In this document: one piece after another, positions 34,873 to 45,799 of the stretch
How positions within the stretch are numbered: position 1 is the stretch's first letter
Layout: every line of letters begins with the position of its first letter
NCBI GenBank assembly: GCA_947646735.1
Contig: CANTFK010000666.1
Location: 558,001 to 622,000, forward strand
From: Peronospora farinosa
Lineage: Eukaryota > Oomycota > Peronosporomycetes > Peronosporales > Peronosporaceae
Reading direction: 5' to 3'
DNA length: 64,000 nucleotides
Notes under the pieces: model-generated
The model's input: only the letters and a program-made list of their open reading frames with translations
Databases searched by the model: none
What the model was told of the DNA's origin: nothing
Program-made: the position numbers and the translations under genes

Positions 34873-35977
34873 TGTGGAGAAGTGCCAGAAAAATGGGGGG
34901 CCCTTCGTAGTTATTTAATAACTGGCGTGAAAGATCTCGGTCACTCTCTTGAATGAGTGACAGGGAGTGGCCAGGGCCCCGAACTGGTCCAAGGTCCCGA
35001 GCTCGGAGAAGGTACTAGGAGGTCCTACACTACAGACCAAAGGACCAGTGCTGCTAGGGCAGCTTAGGTTGACCCCAGGTAACAGGTGGACCCCAGACAA
35101 CAGGTGGACCCAGGTGACCAGTGGACCCCAGGCAACAGGTTGACCCAGGTGACAGGTTGACCCCAGGTAACAGGTGGACCCCAGACAACAGGTCAACCCA
35201 GGCGACCGGTGGACCAGGTGGTCAGTGGACCCCAAATGACAGGGGTACAGGGGCCCAGGTGTACCGGGGTCCAATGACCGAGGGTGCAGAATCGGTACAC
35301 AGAATATCGAAGATTACAGAAAGTACAGGTACCAAGGAGCCAGTTCTTCCTCCAAGAGTCGACACGTGGCACTATCCAGATCAAAGGGTTAGGGTTAGTC
35401 AAGAAAAGCATACAGAAAATAAGATAAATAAACACACTCGAATTTGCATTACACGTGGCAGCTTTAAGCGCCCCTCCTAAGCTTCTCCGTCGCTTCACCT
35501 CTTCCGGGCGGGATACCCTTTGGCCCCCGACGTCCAGCAGGTGTTAGACGGCTCAAGCAACGCAAGTTGAACCTCAGGATAGTTGGCCTGAGGTGTCAAG
35601 ACTCTACGAACCGCTACAGGAAGCGGTTTCCCTACGGGGAAGAACACAAAGGGGTCCAAGGACCAAGAACAGTCAGCCACCAAAGGGGTACATAGTACCA
35701 GGTGCATCGCTCTCGACTAAGTCGATGAGCCCAAGAAACCCGGTCCCAAGTGAAGTATATCCACTCGGGGACCACCAAGTCCAAGTCTTATACAAAGACC
35801 AAGTCTTTAAGTCTTCTGCGTCTAACGAGGAGCAAGACCAGCCAAGCCGACGGGTACACAAGGTGAGACCCAAGGCCAACACGACACGGTATCGGGGTAC
35901 CCTCTCCGTAAGTCGGCAGTCCGGCGCTGTGTGTGTTTGTGGATCTCCTACGTTGTTTGAGAATCCACTCCACCACA
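34873..35977 (+). repeat. Element 2 3' LTR
   Basis: 1105 bp, TGTGGAGAAG...CCACCACA. It differs from the 5' LTR by scattered substitutions, a shorter minisatellite (35072-35240) and small indels, so this insertion is older than element 4. Confidence 0.93.
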
Positions 35978-35981
35978 ATCC
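35978..35981. repeat. Target-site duplication atcc, right copy of element 2
   Basis: Matches 23364-23367. Confidence 0.9.
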
Positions 35982-37377
35982 ATTATCTTGAAATCCATTG
36001 ATCTCGTCACATGGTAGGCCTTCATGGCTGCCAGTGTTGACGACTCAACTTGTGCTTTCGCACGAGACACACATTCTTGGTGTCTTGCCTCGAAGTCTGG
36101 TCTGCGCGATAACGCGTCAGCCTAGACATTCGACTTACCCGGCTTATATTCAACTTTGAGATTAAATTCAGAGAAGAATGTTAGCCATATATCCATTCTC
36201 GGCGAGAGGTGGGGTGACTTTATAGCGGTCCGCAGGGATGCGTTAAACCACAAAGATTCGGTGCCCAAGAGGTGCACCCGAAACTTCACAAGGGCATACT
36301 GAATTGAAAGTAGCTCCTTGTCATGCACAGGGTAATTCAGCTCGGCAGCTTTCAAAAGCCGAGACTGATACGAAATGACACGGTCAACGCCGTTGTCATC
36401 CTTCTGCATGAGCGCGCTGCCGATTGCAAAAGTGCTTGCATCGTTGACGACGCTAAAGGGCTTATCCGCGTCTGGCAATGCCAAGAACGGTGCCTCTACA
36501 AGAGATTGCTTCACTGAAGTGAACGCATCTTCTTTCTCCTTTGACCAAGTCCATTCTGTATCCTTTTTCAAAAGTTCTGTATCCTTTTGCATAAGATCAG
36601 AAAATGGCGTAGTCTGCTCCGCATAATTCTTGCTGTACTTATGCAAGTAATCAGCGAGCCCAAGGAATTGGCGCAGATCCTTCACATGACGTAATACTAT
36701 CCATTCCTTTACAGCCTTTACCTTTTCTGGGTCTGCTCGTACACCATGTGTACCTACGATGCATCCCAGCACAGGTATCTCGGGGACCCCTATTACGCAC
36801 TTTTGCAAGCTAACGTATAATTGGGCGTCACCCAGAGTCTGAAGCACAGCGTCTAAATGACGCTTGTGCGCCTCTATTGCTCTCAGACCGTCCTCCGCAC
36901 TACTATGCACGAACACGTCGTCAAAGTAATGGGGCGCTAGGCACGGTGATGACGTATCACGTGAGCCACCACTCGGTTGAATGTTGCTGGAGCATTTTTC
37001 GACCCGTGTGGCATCACAAGCCACTCCCACAGCATACCGCTTGGGGTGCTTACTGTCGTTTTGACTACATCGATATCTCTCATGAGAACTTGATAGTAGC
37101 CATCCTTCAGATCCAACGCGAAAAAGATAGTTGACTTTGCCATGATATTCAACAAGACATCTTTCCGCGGGATCGGCGTTTGAGCCGGAATGGTGGCCGT
37201 GTTCAGCTTATTATAAGCATGAAACACGCGCCATCCAACTGTTGCTTTACGCACACAGAAGGTCGGGCTGCAGTGAGGCGACTTGCTCTCACGTACATGT
37301 CCCGACTTGGCTCGCTTGTCGAAGAACTCATCGATGTAATCGACTTGTTCCTTCGGCAACGGATACTGCCTGGTCAC
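35982..37377 (-). pseudogene. Element 1 reverse transcriptase and RNase H
   Basis: RT in two overlapping frames: 36937-37377 with KSGHVRESKSPHCSPTFCVRK, FFALDLKDGYYQV and NAPATFNRVV, then 36122-37030 with HYFDDVFVHS (catalytic pair as FDD), LGLADYLHKY and the RNase H lead-in FSVVNDASTFAIGSALMQ. The usual TDH motif of RNase H has become FNASL. After 36122 the frame continues through KSNV and a stop, then ADALSRRPDFEARHQECV, up to the element 2 insertion. A frameshift lies between 36937 and 37030. This is the single-RNase H, type A architecture. Confidence 0.9.
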
Positions 37378-37486
37378 ACATTACTTGGTGCCAGGCTCCA
37401 GGTCAATTTCGTGTCTGATGCCCCTATCGGCCGGTAGGCGGCTCGGCACTTCTGCTGGAAACACATCACGGTGTTTCCACAGAACA

Positions 37487-37777
37487 TCATAGAATGGGCT
37501 GTCCTTCAAGGCTTCCCAGCCTTGAGCAAGCTAACCGTTTCTTTTTGTCGGTCTCCAAGACGCTCTCATCCATTGTGGTTGAAGAGCAACAGTCCACCAC
37601 GTTCTCTTCTGGAGCTGGTGCGACTATATCGTAGATCTTTCCTTCCTTAAATTCGAACAGGAAAAGATCCCACGTCATCTCCGAGAGATTTACTATCTCC
37701 TCGGCAGATGCCAAGACAAGTTGAAGCACCTCAACTGAGTATGCCTCCGGCATCTTGTCTTCGACTACCTCGAACAT
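37487..37777 (-). pseudogene. Element 1 pol segment before the reverse transcriptase
   Basis: An acidic stretch (MFEVVEDKMPEAYSVEVL, LFLFEFKEGKIYDIV, DESVLETDKKKRL) that matches the equivalent place in element 3 ([32 protein letters not shown]). It forms the N-terminal lead of RT in type A elements. Its precise role is not recognised. Confidence 0.7.
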
Positions 37778-37954
37778 CTCATTCGTAGGTCCGTCCTCTT
37801 GGACCGAGACTTATCCAAGGGTCAATCGTTTCGACGTGCCCTTGATCGTCTTAATACGTCTGGTGCTCGTTCTTCGAGTCACCACGAGCTTTGACCTGGA
37901 AAAAGGTGTCGTTGCTGTTATGGCCAACGCACTAATTCCAACCGCACCAGGCTC

Positions 37955-38240
37955 ATGGCTCTGTGCCGGCTCTTGTGTCGCCTGACTTCCTGTCATCCTA
38001 CCATTAACTGCTACAGGCTCTAGGCTTTGTGCAGGACCATTGGACGCATGACTACTTTTCATCGTCCCATTCACTACACCAGTATCCTCGAGCTGGGTAG
38101 GAATTTGTGTCACCTGGCTTTCTGCCAGGGCACTTCCAACTACAACAGTCTCCTCGAGCTGGGTAAGAATTTTTTTCACCTAGCTTTCTGCCAGGGCACT
38201 TCCAACTACACCACTCTTTTCAATCTGGTTAGCTCCTGGT
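37955..38240 (-). repeat. 66-bp tandem repeat in the element 1 protease-RT linker
   Basis: Four to five degenerate copies of a 66-bp (22-residue) unit. The clearest pair is tttctgccagggcacttcc at about 38119 and 38185. Encoded units are of the form LAESQVTQIPTQLEDTGVV. Confidence 0.8.
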
Positions 38241-38392
38241 GCCGATTGACATACCGTCATCGCACCCTCAACTATGTTGGACACAGCATCAGCCACATAA
38301 GCCTCTCGTAGTAGAACATCCTTTTCGGTGTCCTGCGTAGAGTTAGATACTGTGCGTGTACGCCAGTCATTCCATGGTTGGTGTCTAGCCAA

Positions 38393-38692
38393 CTAAGGCA
38401 TGCTTAGGATGAGGTCATACGGACTATCCATACCTAGCACTGTGAACTTCTCTTTACAAAAGAAGTCACTAAAGCTGAAGGCGAGTTCAACTTGAACTCC
38501 CTCGGATTTTTCGAGAGCGCCGCTCGCTAAACGATAGATCGCCTCTTCTCGCTTGCCATCCTGGCAAAGAGACTCATAACTCGCCGGACTCTTTTTCAGA
38601 GCCGCGAGTTTCACAAAGTTTTGTGATGCACCCGAATCCACGAGAAGGGCCATCACTTGGTCATAGCCTCGTACTCGAGAGCTATAGACCAA
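38393..38692 (-). pseudogene. Element 1 aspartic protease
   Basis: Retropepsin-like segment with VMALLVDSGASQNFV (active-site DSGA) and the later hydrophobic motif FTVLGMDSPYDLILSMP. It corresponds to element 3 (WSILIDSGASGNYV, CLVLDLDSRYDLILGMAW). One piece of a pol polyprotein; start and stop here reflect decay, not gene ends. Confidence 0.88.
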
Positions 38693-38879
38693 AGGGTTGA
38701 GGTCCGACCTTTCGGTACCTCAGCGAATATGCTACCCATTTGTTCGATAACTCTGAACATAGGGGTATCTTTAGACTTCGCGACAGTAGGGCATCCCGCC
38801 CCTACTGCACTCCCACATTTCCCGACCCGTCTTGGGCAGGTGCTGAGCCCGTGCGTCATGCACGATGGTTTTTCGCACC

Positions 38880-39898
38880 TCCCTTTGGGTAGGAAGCCTT
38901 CTTGATGGCTGCCTTAGCACCAGCTGCAAGCTTGGCATACCAGCGAGCCATCATATGGCCTCGCTTGCCGCACTTGTAGCAGATCACATCTGCTTTGCAT
39001 AACTCCATAGGAGTGGCATCTGACTTCTAGGTCGACGGCCTGTAATAGGCTGTCGCCGAGGCGCTGTTGTAGGATTGCTCCTCAACTAAGGCAATGTCAA
39101 TTGCCTCTTCCATCGTCGCTGGCACCGTTCTAAAAAGGGCCTGACGCGATGGGCCGTGCCGTAGTCCATTCATGAACGTGGCCACATTGATACGTTCCGG
39201 TATCGGTTCCCATTAATGGACGCCGACAGCGAATGCATCTCCTGCACAAATTATTACAGAGAGCGTTTCGCCTGTCGTGCTCCAAAGAAGCGCGCCATAA
39301 GCAACACTTCGTTGTTAGGTGGCTGATACATGGCGCGAATATTTGACTTAAAGATCGCCCATGATGGAAATGCATCAGCATTAGCCATCAGCGCAGAGTA
39401 TGCCCACTCTGACGCTTTGCCACGCAAGTTGGACATGGCATACGACACCATTCTGGTGTCGTCTTCGATGAGCTGCGCCACACCACATTGCTCCACTGCT
39501 AATAGCCAGTGAACAATCGTGTGAGGGGTAGTTCCATCGAACTTCGGAGGGTCCATCCGAATGGGCCTCGGTTGATTAGGCCGGGCAGAGAGCGTCTCAA
39601 CAGTTCTGTTGAGCGCCTCATTACGTGCCTGCTCAACCCTAAGCTCATCCTGAGTCTTATTACTGGACTTAGCCGTAGCTTGGCTGTTTACCTCGGACGC
39701 ATTTCTGCGCTGTCCGAGCACAAACGCCTCAAATTGCTCCAACTGAGCAACATGTTTCTCAGGAGGACAATGCAAGAGGTTGACCAGGGCTTGTTCACCA
39801 AGTCCCTGCGCCATATGCTCTGCCAACTCCCTATGATGTTGGGAGAGATGAGAGAAGTCACTACAGTCCAAATTAAGGACCATCTTAACCACACGCAC
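38880..39898 (-). pseudogene. Element 1 gag with one zinc knuckle
   Basis: The frame at 39254-39898 has the Gag core (PPKFDGTTPHTIVHWLLAVE, MSNLRGKASEWAYSALM, FPSWAIFKSNIRAMYQPPNN), parallel to element 3 gag. It continues in other frames (FMNGLRHGPSRQALFRT near 39130) to a zinc knuckle at about 38960-39000, CYKCGKRGHMMARW, where the last Cys is replaced by Trp. Broken by at least two frameshifts. Confidence 0.85.
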
Positions 39899-39922
39899 GC
39901 TCAGAGAGCCAGGTCGTGAGAA

Positions 39923-39940
39923 GGACTACTAGTGCTACCA
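39923..39940 (-). other. Element 1 primer-binding site
   Basis: The minus strand reads TGGTAGCACTAGTAGTCC two bases after the 5' LTR. Element 3 has TGGTAGCACTTGTAGTCA, so both type A elements use the same kind of tRNA primer with a 3' end AGTGCTACCA. Confidence 0.7.
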
Positions 39941-39942
39941 AG

Positions 39943-40536
39943 TGTATACTTGAAGTGTAGACAGGCACTTCAAATAGCTGCCACGTGTTACGCAAGCATA
40001 CATCTTCGAGCAGCGTGAGGAAGCGATTAATTCGTCTATATTCCACGTGCGGTGGTGGTGGTTTTGGTCGGCGCCGAAGCGCTGTTCCAACCATTACCGG
40101 TCGCCTAAGCGAATTACGCAACGAGCTTCTAAAACAAGTGCTTCACTTACGACACGCAGAAGCTTATTCAGCTTTTCGTGCGCAGTGAGCTAAGCTTCGC
40201 AAATTCAAGACTGACTTATATATAATAGAAATTAACTAAATATAAATCTAATTACTGATTGGATTAATATAAAGATCAGATACGCGTCTCTTTAAAAGCG
40301 TATCCTTACGTGCGAGCTTAAATATATTTAAGCTCGCTGATGACGTCCATCTGTGACGTCATTATGACGCATTGTCCCAAATGGGCGTCATCTCGTTAAT
40401 TGTGGATCCATCCATGGATATCACATTCATGAGAGTGGGTCACATTGATGTGCCTCACCCAAGTGGGAGGCCTAAGGTACCACGTACCTTATTAGCCCTC
40501 CCCGTAAAGTATCATATACTTAACAAAATCGTGTGA
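39943..40536 (-). repeat. Element 1 5' LTR, part interrupted by element 3
   Basis: Starts TGTATACTT on the plus strand; its remaining end is at 62388-62398 (ggctcgttaca) beyond element 3. The total of about 605 bp and the TGTA...TACA ends match the 638-bp LTR of element 3. Contains several perfect palindromes, including a 22-bp one near 40315 (gagcttaaata and its complement), and repeated tgacgtca-like words. No gene. Confidence 0.75.
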
Positions 40537-40541
40537 ATATT
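40537..40541. repeat. Target-site duplication atatt, left copy of element 3
   Basis: Matches 62383-62387. Confidence 0.88.
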
Positions 40542-41180
40542 TGTAGCCGAGCTGCACAGCTCTTTAGCCAGAGGAAGACTTTCTGCCGGAAGCCTCTTAG
40601 TTCTAGAGAACTAACTAGAGTTAAGGCTAAAAGCCACTTAGTTCTAAGGAACTAATTAAACGACTTTAAAGTCACCCTCTTCTAAGGAAGTAGGAGAGAC
40701 TTTTAGTCAGCAAGCAATAAGCTTAAGGTTCAGAGAACCAACGCACAGAGTGCAAGAAGAAGCTAGAAGCTTAGGGGTTCAGAGTACCAACGCACGAAGT
40801 GCACAAGAGAGCAAGTCAGAACGACTTGCGATCTTAAACTCAAAAGGAGAACTGATTTTATTTATGCTTTAAGATTTTATGAATAGTCCTACTCTAAGTA
40901 CACTACACTAGATTAATTACTATAATAGTAATTATTATATGCAGACTTTTCTATTGGACGAGGTATCGTCTAAACATCTGTGTATGATGTACTTAATACA
41001 GCGTTAGTGATTTATCGAATCTCAATCGATAAGATACGGTATTACCGAATACCGTATTATAACGCTCATACTTAATACCTCTCTAAAGAGAAGTATAATA
41101 ATGCATTATATGCAATACAAAGGAGAGTTTAACCGTAAACTCTCGGAAAGACGCTACAACCGTCGTGTAATCCCGTTACA
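40542..41180 (-). repeat. Element 3 3' LTR
   Basis: 639 bp, TGTAGCCGAG...CCCGTTACA on the plus strand. Differs from the 5' LTR at 61745-62382 by few substitutions and one small indel. Composed largely of short inverted repeats (for example tagttctagagaacta, and atacggtatt facing aataccgtat). Confidence 0.95.
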
Positions 41181-41192
41181 CCCTCCCCCACC
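41181..41192 (-). other. Element 3 polypurine tract
   Basis: The minus strand reads GGTGGGGGAGGG directly before the 3' LTR, a typical plus-strand priming site. Confidence 0.8.
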
Positions 41193-41291
41193 AGACTGAC
41201 GTTCCCATAGAATGCCAATCGACATTTTTCCTCGTAGGGGTAGTGCTTTAGCGAACGTTTAAAACCTCACGGTTTGTTCACGGCACATAAC

Positions 41292-42574
41292 ATGACGCCT
41301 CCCGGCAGTGAGTCACAGACTCTTCGGGACCTCATTGAAGACGACCTTGACGAAGCGGTTGATTACGAAAGTGACACCGTCTTTGTGGGACCCGATGAGT
41401 CCCCTTTAGCCACCCTCACGGGTGAAGATGACACTAGTCATGCACCGAATCCGTTCCCTGAACGTGGTGCTGCAGATGCGCTAAGAGCTTGACGTGACCT
41501 CCCTGACGTATCATCAACGGTGACGGTTACCAATCCACTCGAAGAGCAGCAACAGCATACCATCGACCAAGACGAAGGCGCCAAGCGCCGGACGAAGAAT
41601 ATGGCGAGGCTTCAGGAGCACCGACAGTACAGGTTCAAACCACCTACGGTGGAAGAACGCCTAAAGGAAGCATCTGGGCATTCCCTTTCTGGCTGGACCA
41701 TTGGGCCTGAGGCCATTTCACCTGAGGATGTTGCCACGCGCACGGCACTTCGACAACGATATCTGGAACCCCACCTCACTACACAAAGCCAATACTTGGC
41801 ACGCCTTAACAGGCAAGTGCGCGGTGCTCCAGTTCCTCCCATAAAGGGTATTCCCATCCTTCTGTCGCGGGTGAAACCGAGAACGAAGAAGACACGGCTT
41901 TCAGCCACTGGGCGCATTATGCGCGACGTTTAAGCAGCATGTGGGCCCTACGGGCAAGTGCCGATGTGGCAGATGTTCGACTTGAGCGGAAGATGCGTTA
42001 CGATTACGCTAAATTGAAGGCCCGGGGGAAATTGAAATCCCAACGAGCGCATTATGCGCCTGCTACCCAGCAATCCCATGTTTCGGCTACCCCTGTAGCC
42101 GCGAGTTCACGACAGTCCGAGGCCGCTAACCCGCCCACGCCCACCATTACTGGTGAGAAGCGTCAGCGCCAACAGGCGGACCCTGCGCACGACGCTCAAA
42201 AACGTCCACGGCGTACGGACAGTCCTGACGAAGGAGAGTCTCAAACTCCCATGAATTCCACGACTCGGGATAACCCCGCCACTTTACCAGATACTGGTTT
42301 TGACCATGGCGGCGACGCTTCCGCAGTAGACGCTCCACATGGAACTGTAGGTTCCCCTGCGCATCGAACAAAGCCGGAGGAGGCCGGTGTATCGGCACAA
42401 GCTCATGCCGAGCTTGTTCAAGAGGTGCGGTCCCTTCGTGAGGAGAGGCAGACAATGAACTCCCGGCTTGCGTCCCTGGAAGAGAGTCGGACCCGAATGC
42501 AGGGTCAGCTTGACATGTTGGCGCAGATGCTTCGTCCCGCGACAGTGCCAATGGGCTCGGCGCGAGCGCCTTAA
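41292..42574 (+). pseudogene. Antisense ORF of element 3, overlapping the end of pol
   Basis: On the strand opposite to pol, starting 112 bp inside the 3' LTR with MTPPGSESQTLRDLIEDD. One stop (41490) and one frameshift near 41870 interrupt about 425 codons. The first 850 bp lie outside pol, so they are not a shadow of it (MARLQEHRQYRFKPPTVEER, GWTIGPEAISPEDVATR). The last 430 bp overlap the chromodomain and linker and end with a coiled coil (LVQEVRSLREERQTMNSRL, RMQGQLDMLAQML). A basic cluster KRPRR lies between. No family recognised. It corresponds in place and coil to the truncated frame in element 1. Confidence 0.6.
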
Positions 42575-42770
42575 CGTTTACTTGGGACGGATCCCGATAC
42601 CTTTTAAGCATGCCAACATAGAACACAGGATGTGTACGCAATTTGCGCGGCAAGTTAAGCGTATACGCTGCGCCTTTCTTGGCAATGACCTTAAAGGGTC
42701 CAATAAAGCGCGGGCGCAACTTCGTCTTAAAGACAGCGGATACTACATTGGTAGGTAGATTTTTTAGCAT
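42147..42770 (-). pseudogene. Element 3 integrase C-terminus and chromodomain
   Basis: Starts within the module GDQVLLNAKNLPTNVV, then LRPRFIGPFKVIAK (GPF motif) and THPVFYVGMLKRYRDPSQV. A Ser/Ala-rich linker follows, then PPPALFDAQGNLQFHVERLL, and a chromodomain with NQYLVKWRGYPESWNSWE and acidic end FETLL. The upstream integrase is in another frame (shift near 42775). The chromodomain here is complete, whereas in element 1 it is cut off. Confidence 0.92.
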
Positions 42771-44157
42771 TTAATAATACTTGGTCTCCGACCTCATAAT
42801 CATTAATACAACCTCTGCCGCATCTGCATATTCCTTTTGTTTATATTGACTATCAGCCATTGCATCTTGCACATGTCGTAAGACATTTAGTCGCGTTGCG
42901 AGAAACGCATTTACCTGTTTCTTAACAGTATTAGGGCTGACATCAGCAAGCCGATCGGCAACCTCTCCCCCACCAAGCCCTGAAACACTCGGTGGTAGCG
43001 TTAACGGAACGCGTGGGTGTGTGAGACCATTGACATAGAACGGAGTGTAGCCGGTAGAGACGTGCACAGAATTATTGAGTGCAAATTCAACTACAGGGAG
43101 CATAGCGCTCCATCGCTTAGGTGTTTCAGCACCAACGCTGCGGAGGATATGTTCAACAACGCGATTTACGCGTTCGGTTTGACCATCGTCTGCGGATGAT
43201 CCGCTGTGGACATGTCCAAACGGGTGCCCAGCAGGACTTCCAAAATTTACTCGTGAAACAAGGATCACGATCAGAAACAATTGCCACTGGCAAGCCATGT
43301 TGGCGAAACACAAGATCGATAAACAGCTCCGCTGTACCCACACCATCGATCGAATCTGGAACAGCCGCCAAGTGAGCCATCTTGCTTAAGCGGTCAACAA
43401 AGACCACTATACCTGTATTGCCATGCGAATCTTTCGGTAGGCCAAATACAAAGTCCATACTAATGGACTCCCAGCACCCAGTGGGAATAGGCAAACTAGC
43501 CAGCGGCGCTGCCGAATGGGGTGAGGGTTTCACCCGTTGACACGTTTCACACGTACGCACATATGTGCTCACCCATTTATATAATTTGGGCCACCAATAA
43601 CTTTGGCATACTGCCCCATAGGTCTTTTCAAGACCCAAATGACCACCAATGGAGGTGTCATGTACCTCATAGAGGATACGATACTTCAGGTCCTCGTCAT
43701 GAGGGACCACAATACGCGGAGGATCCGCTACATCTGTACGATAGTACAACAGCCTCTCATCGATAAAATATCGATGAAGGCTCGCACGTAATCGTGCCGA
43801 AAATTTAATGTCCGAGTCTTTAAACTCCTCACTGCCAAGAGCATGTAGCAACGCTATACAGTAATCATCTTTAGCATACGCCGTACGAATGAGATCGGTG
43901 ATAGAAGACGACAACGTCGTCACATGAGCAAGCTCATAGTCAGGTCTGCGTGACAACGCATCAGCCAAAGCTTGTTGCTTGCCCGGCTTATATTTCACCT
44001 CGAAATTATATTCGGCAAAGAATGACAGCCATCTGGCCATTCTCTGCGAGAGATGCGGCGACTGAGTCGAAGTGCGTAACGACGCATGATCGGTATAGAT
44101 CACAAAAGGCTTTGAGCCAAGCAGATTAACTCTGAATTTGACCAGGGCATACTTCAT
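42771..44157 (-). pseudogene. Element 3 RNase H end and integrase core
   Basis: 43153-44157: RNase H end (FVIYTDHASLRTSTQS, EVKYKPGKQQALADALSRR), then the zinc module (HDTSIGGHLGLEKTYG ... CETCQRVK) and two core Asp (MDFVFGLPKDS and IVSDRDPCF). The frame then shifts near 43220, and 42771-43346 carries the Glu motif ADHPQTDGQTERVNR and the region VEFALNNSVHVSTGYTPFYV. With the shift repaired this would be an ordinary DDE integrase. Confidence 0.9.
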
Positions 44158-45612
44158 CGCAAGTAGCTCTTTGTCATGAACTGGATAGTTTTTTTCTGCA
44201 GCTTTCAGCTGGCGAGATTCAAAAGCGACTACACGACTACACGCTCACGGCCTTCATCATCTGTTTGTAACAGAGCACTTCCAATGGCAAAATCCGATGC
44301 GTCACAGACGACGCTAAACGGTCGGTCAGGGTCTGGCAAAGCCAAAATAGGAGCATGTAGAAGGCTCGCCTACACCGCTTGAAAAGCATCTTCGTGTTCG
44401 GCATGTCAACACCATTCCACATCCTTTTTAAAGAGTTTGGATAACGGCCGAGCCATATCAGCGTAATTCTCGCTATACTTGTGTAAGTAATTGGCAAGGC
44501 CAAGACATTTATGCAAGTCCTTCTGAGACTGTGGAACAGACCAATCGACTATGGCTTTGACCTTGGCGGTATCAGCTCTTAGGCCCCGTTTCCCAATGAA
44601 GCACCTAGAAAGGGAATCTCTTCGTCCCCGAAGATGCACTTAGATGCATTAGCATATAATTTATTAGTGCGCATGCACTCGAGCACAGCTCGTAAATGAA
44701 CAATATGGTTCTCAATATCTGACCGCCCATGTTCAGCTCGACTATGGACAAAAATGTCATCAAAGTACGTCTGTGCATAAATTCGATGGGGTCGAAACAA
44801 TTGCGTCACCAAACGGTTAAACGTAGCCGGAGCATTAGCTAGCCCCTGGGGCATCACCAACCACTCCCAGAGCATACCGCTCGGAGTACTAACAGCAGTA
44901 AGCGGAATATCACTAGCTCGCATGAGCAATTGTCAATAACCATCGACTAAGTCGAGCGCACTGTACATGGTACAACCGACCACATTGTTCTGAAGAACAT
45001 CCTTTCTAGGTATCGGTGTCTGTGCAGGTGTAGTGGACGCATTGAGCTTATTATAAGCATGAACAATACGCCATTTACCATTTGGTTTCTTGACACAGAA
45101 AGTGGGTGTCGAGTGCGGAGATTTACTTTCACGCACCATGCCCGCCGCGTGCTTTGCACGAAAGAACTCGTCAATGACGTCACACTGTTCTTTGGGTAAA
45201 TGCCACTGCCGTGTTACACAGTATTTTTGGTTCCAGGAACCAAGTCAATTTCATGACGTACACCCCTATCAGGTGGTAGAACCGACGGTGTATCGTGACA
45301 CACCACATCCTGGAATTCCTTTACCAAAGGATAGTAGGGATCTGAAGGGTTCTTCAGAATAGATGCTCCACTACACGCACTTAGTGCCGCCTTTGTACCT
45401 TCGAGGACTGTCTCATCGACAAGCGATGAAGAGTTCAGCTCGAGGTTAGGTCGAATGACCACCATATTGAATAGAGCACCAGCCTTCAAGGCTTGATGAA
45501 ATTCATCCACGGACATTTCGTCTAGCTCTAAGAGAGCATTTAATGATGGGAGGGCCTCAAGGTCAACTTCACCATATATGTCACCTGTCACTCCATCGAC
45601 CAAGGTGTACAA
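44158..45612 (-). pseudogene. Element 3 reverse transcriptase and RNase H start, broken
   Basis: Pieces: 45214-45612 (N-terminal lead, ending in GTKNTV-stop through a small insertion), 44933-45139 (MVRESKSPHSTPTFCVKK, YSALDLVDGY then a stop where YYQ is expected), 44579-44929 (AVSTPSGMLWEWLVMPQGL, NAPATFNRLV, TYFDDIFVHSRAEH), 44406-44639 (KDLHKCLGLANYLHKYSENY), then RNase H at 44237-44350 (fragments of the DAS-containing strand). Single RNase H type. Confidence 0.88.
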
Positions 45613-45799
45613 CTATTCACTGACATCACTACGTGATAAAGCAGACGCTTTACGTCTCGCAGCCGCCATCTGGCGACGCTGCCGTCTCATTGACGAGACC
45701 GTACTTTTCAAAGTACTTGGGATATTATCATCCCCAAGGTCAACAGAACCCTTGTCATTTACCTGCCCTATGCGAGGGCCGATGTCATTACCGACACCC

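Larger units (their letters stand above)
23368..35977 (+). mobile_element. Element 2: type B Ty3/Gypsy element with dual RNase H, chromodomain and antisense gene
   Basis: A 12.6-kb element bounded by related LTRs (TGTGGAGAAG...CCACCACA) and 4-bp duplications. Order on the plus strand: 5' LTR, PBS, gag, candidate -1 frameshift site, protease, repeat linker, reverse transcriptase, degenerate RNase H, second RNase H, integrase, chromodomain, then a convergent gene on the minus strand, polypurine stretch and 3' LTR. The layout and proteins match element 4 at clear but diverged similarity. The double RNase H with a chromodomain is what I recall as the Chronos group of oomycete Gypsy elements. Many stops and frameshifts: inactive. 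Confidence 0.93.
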
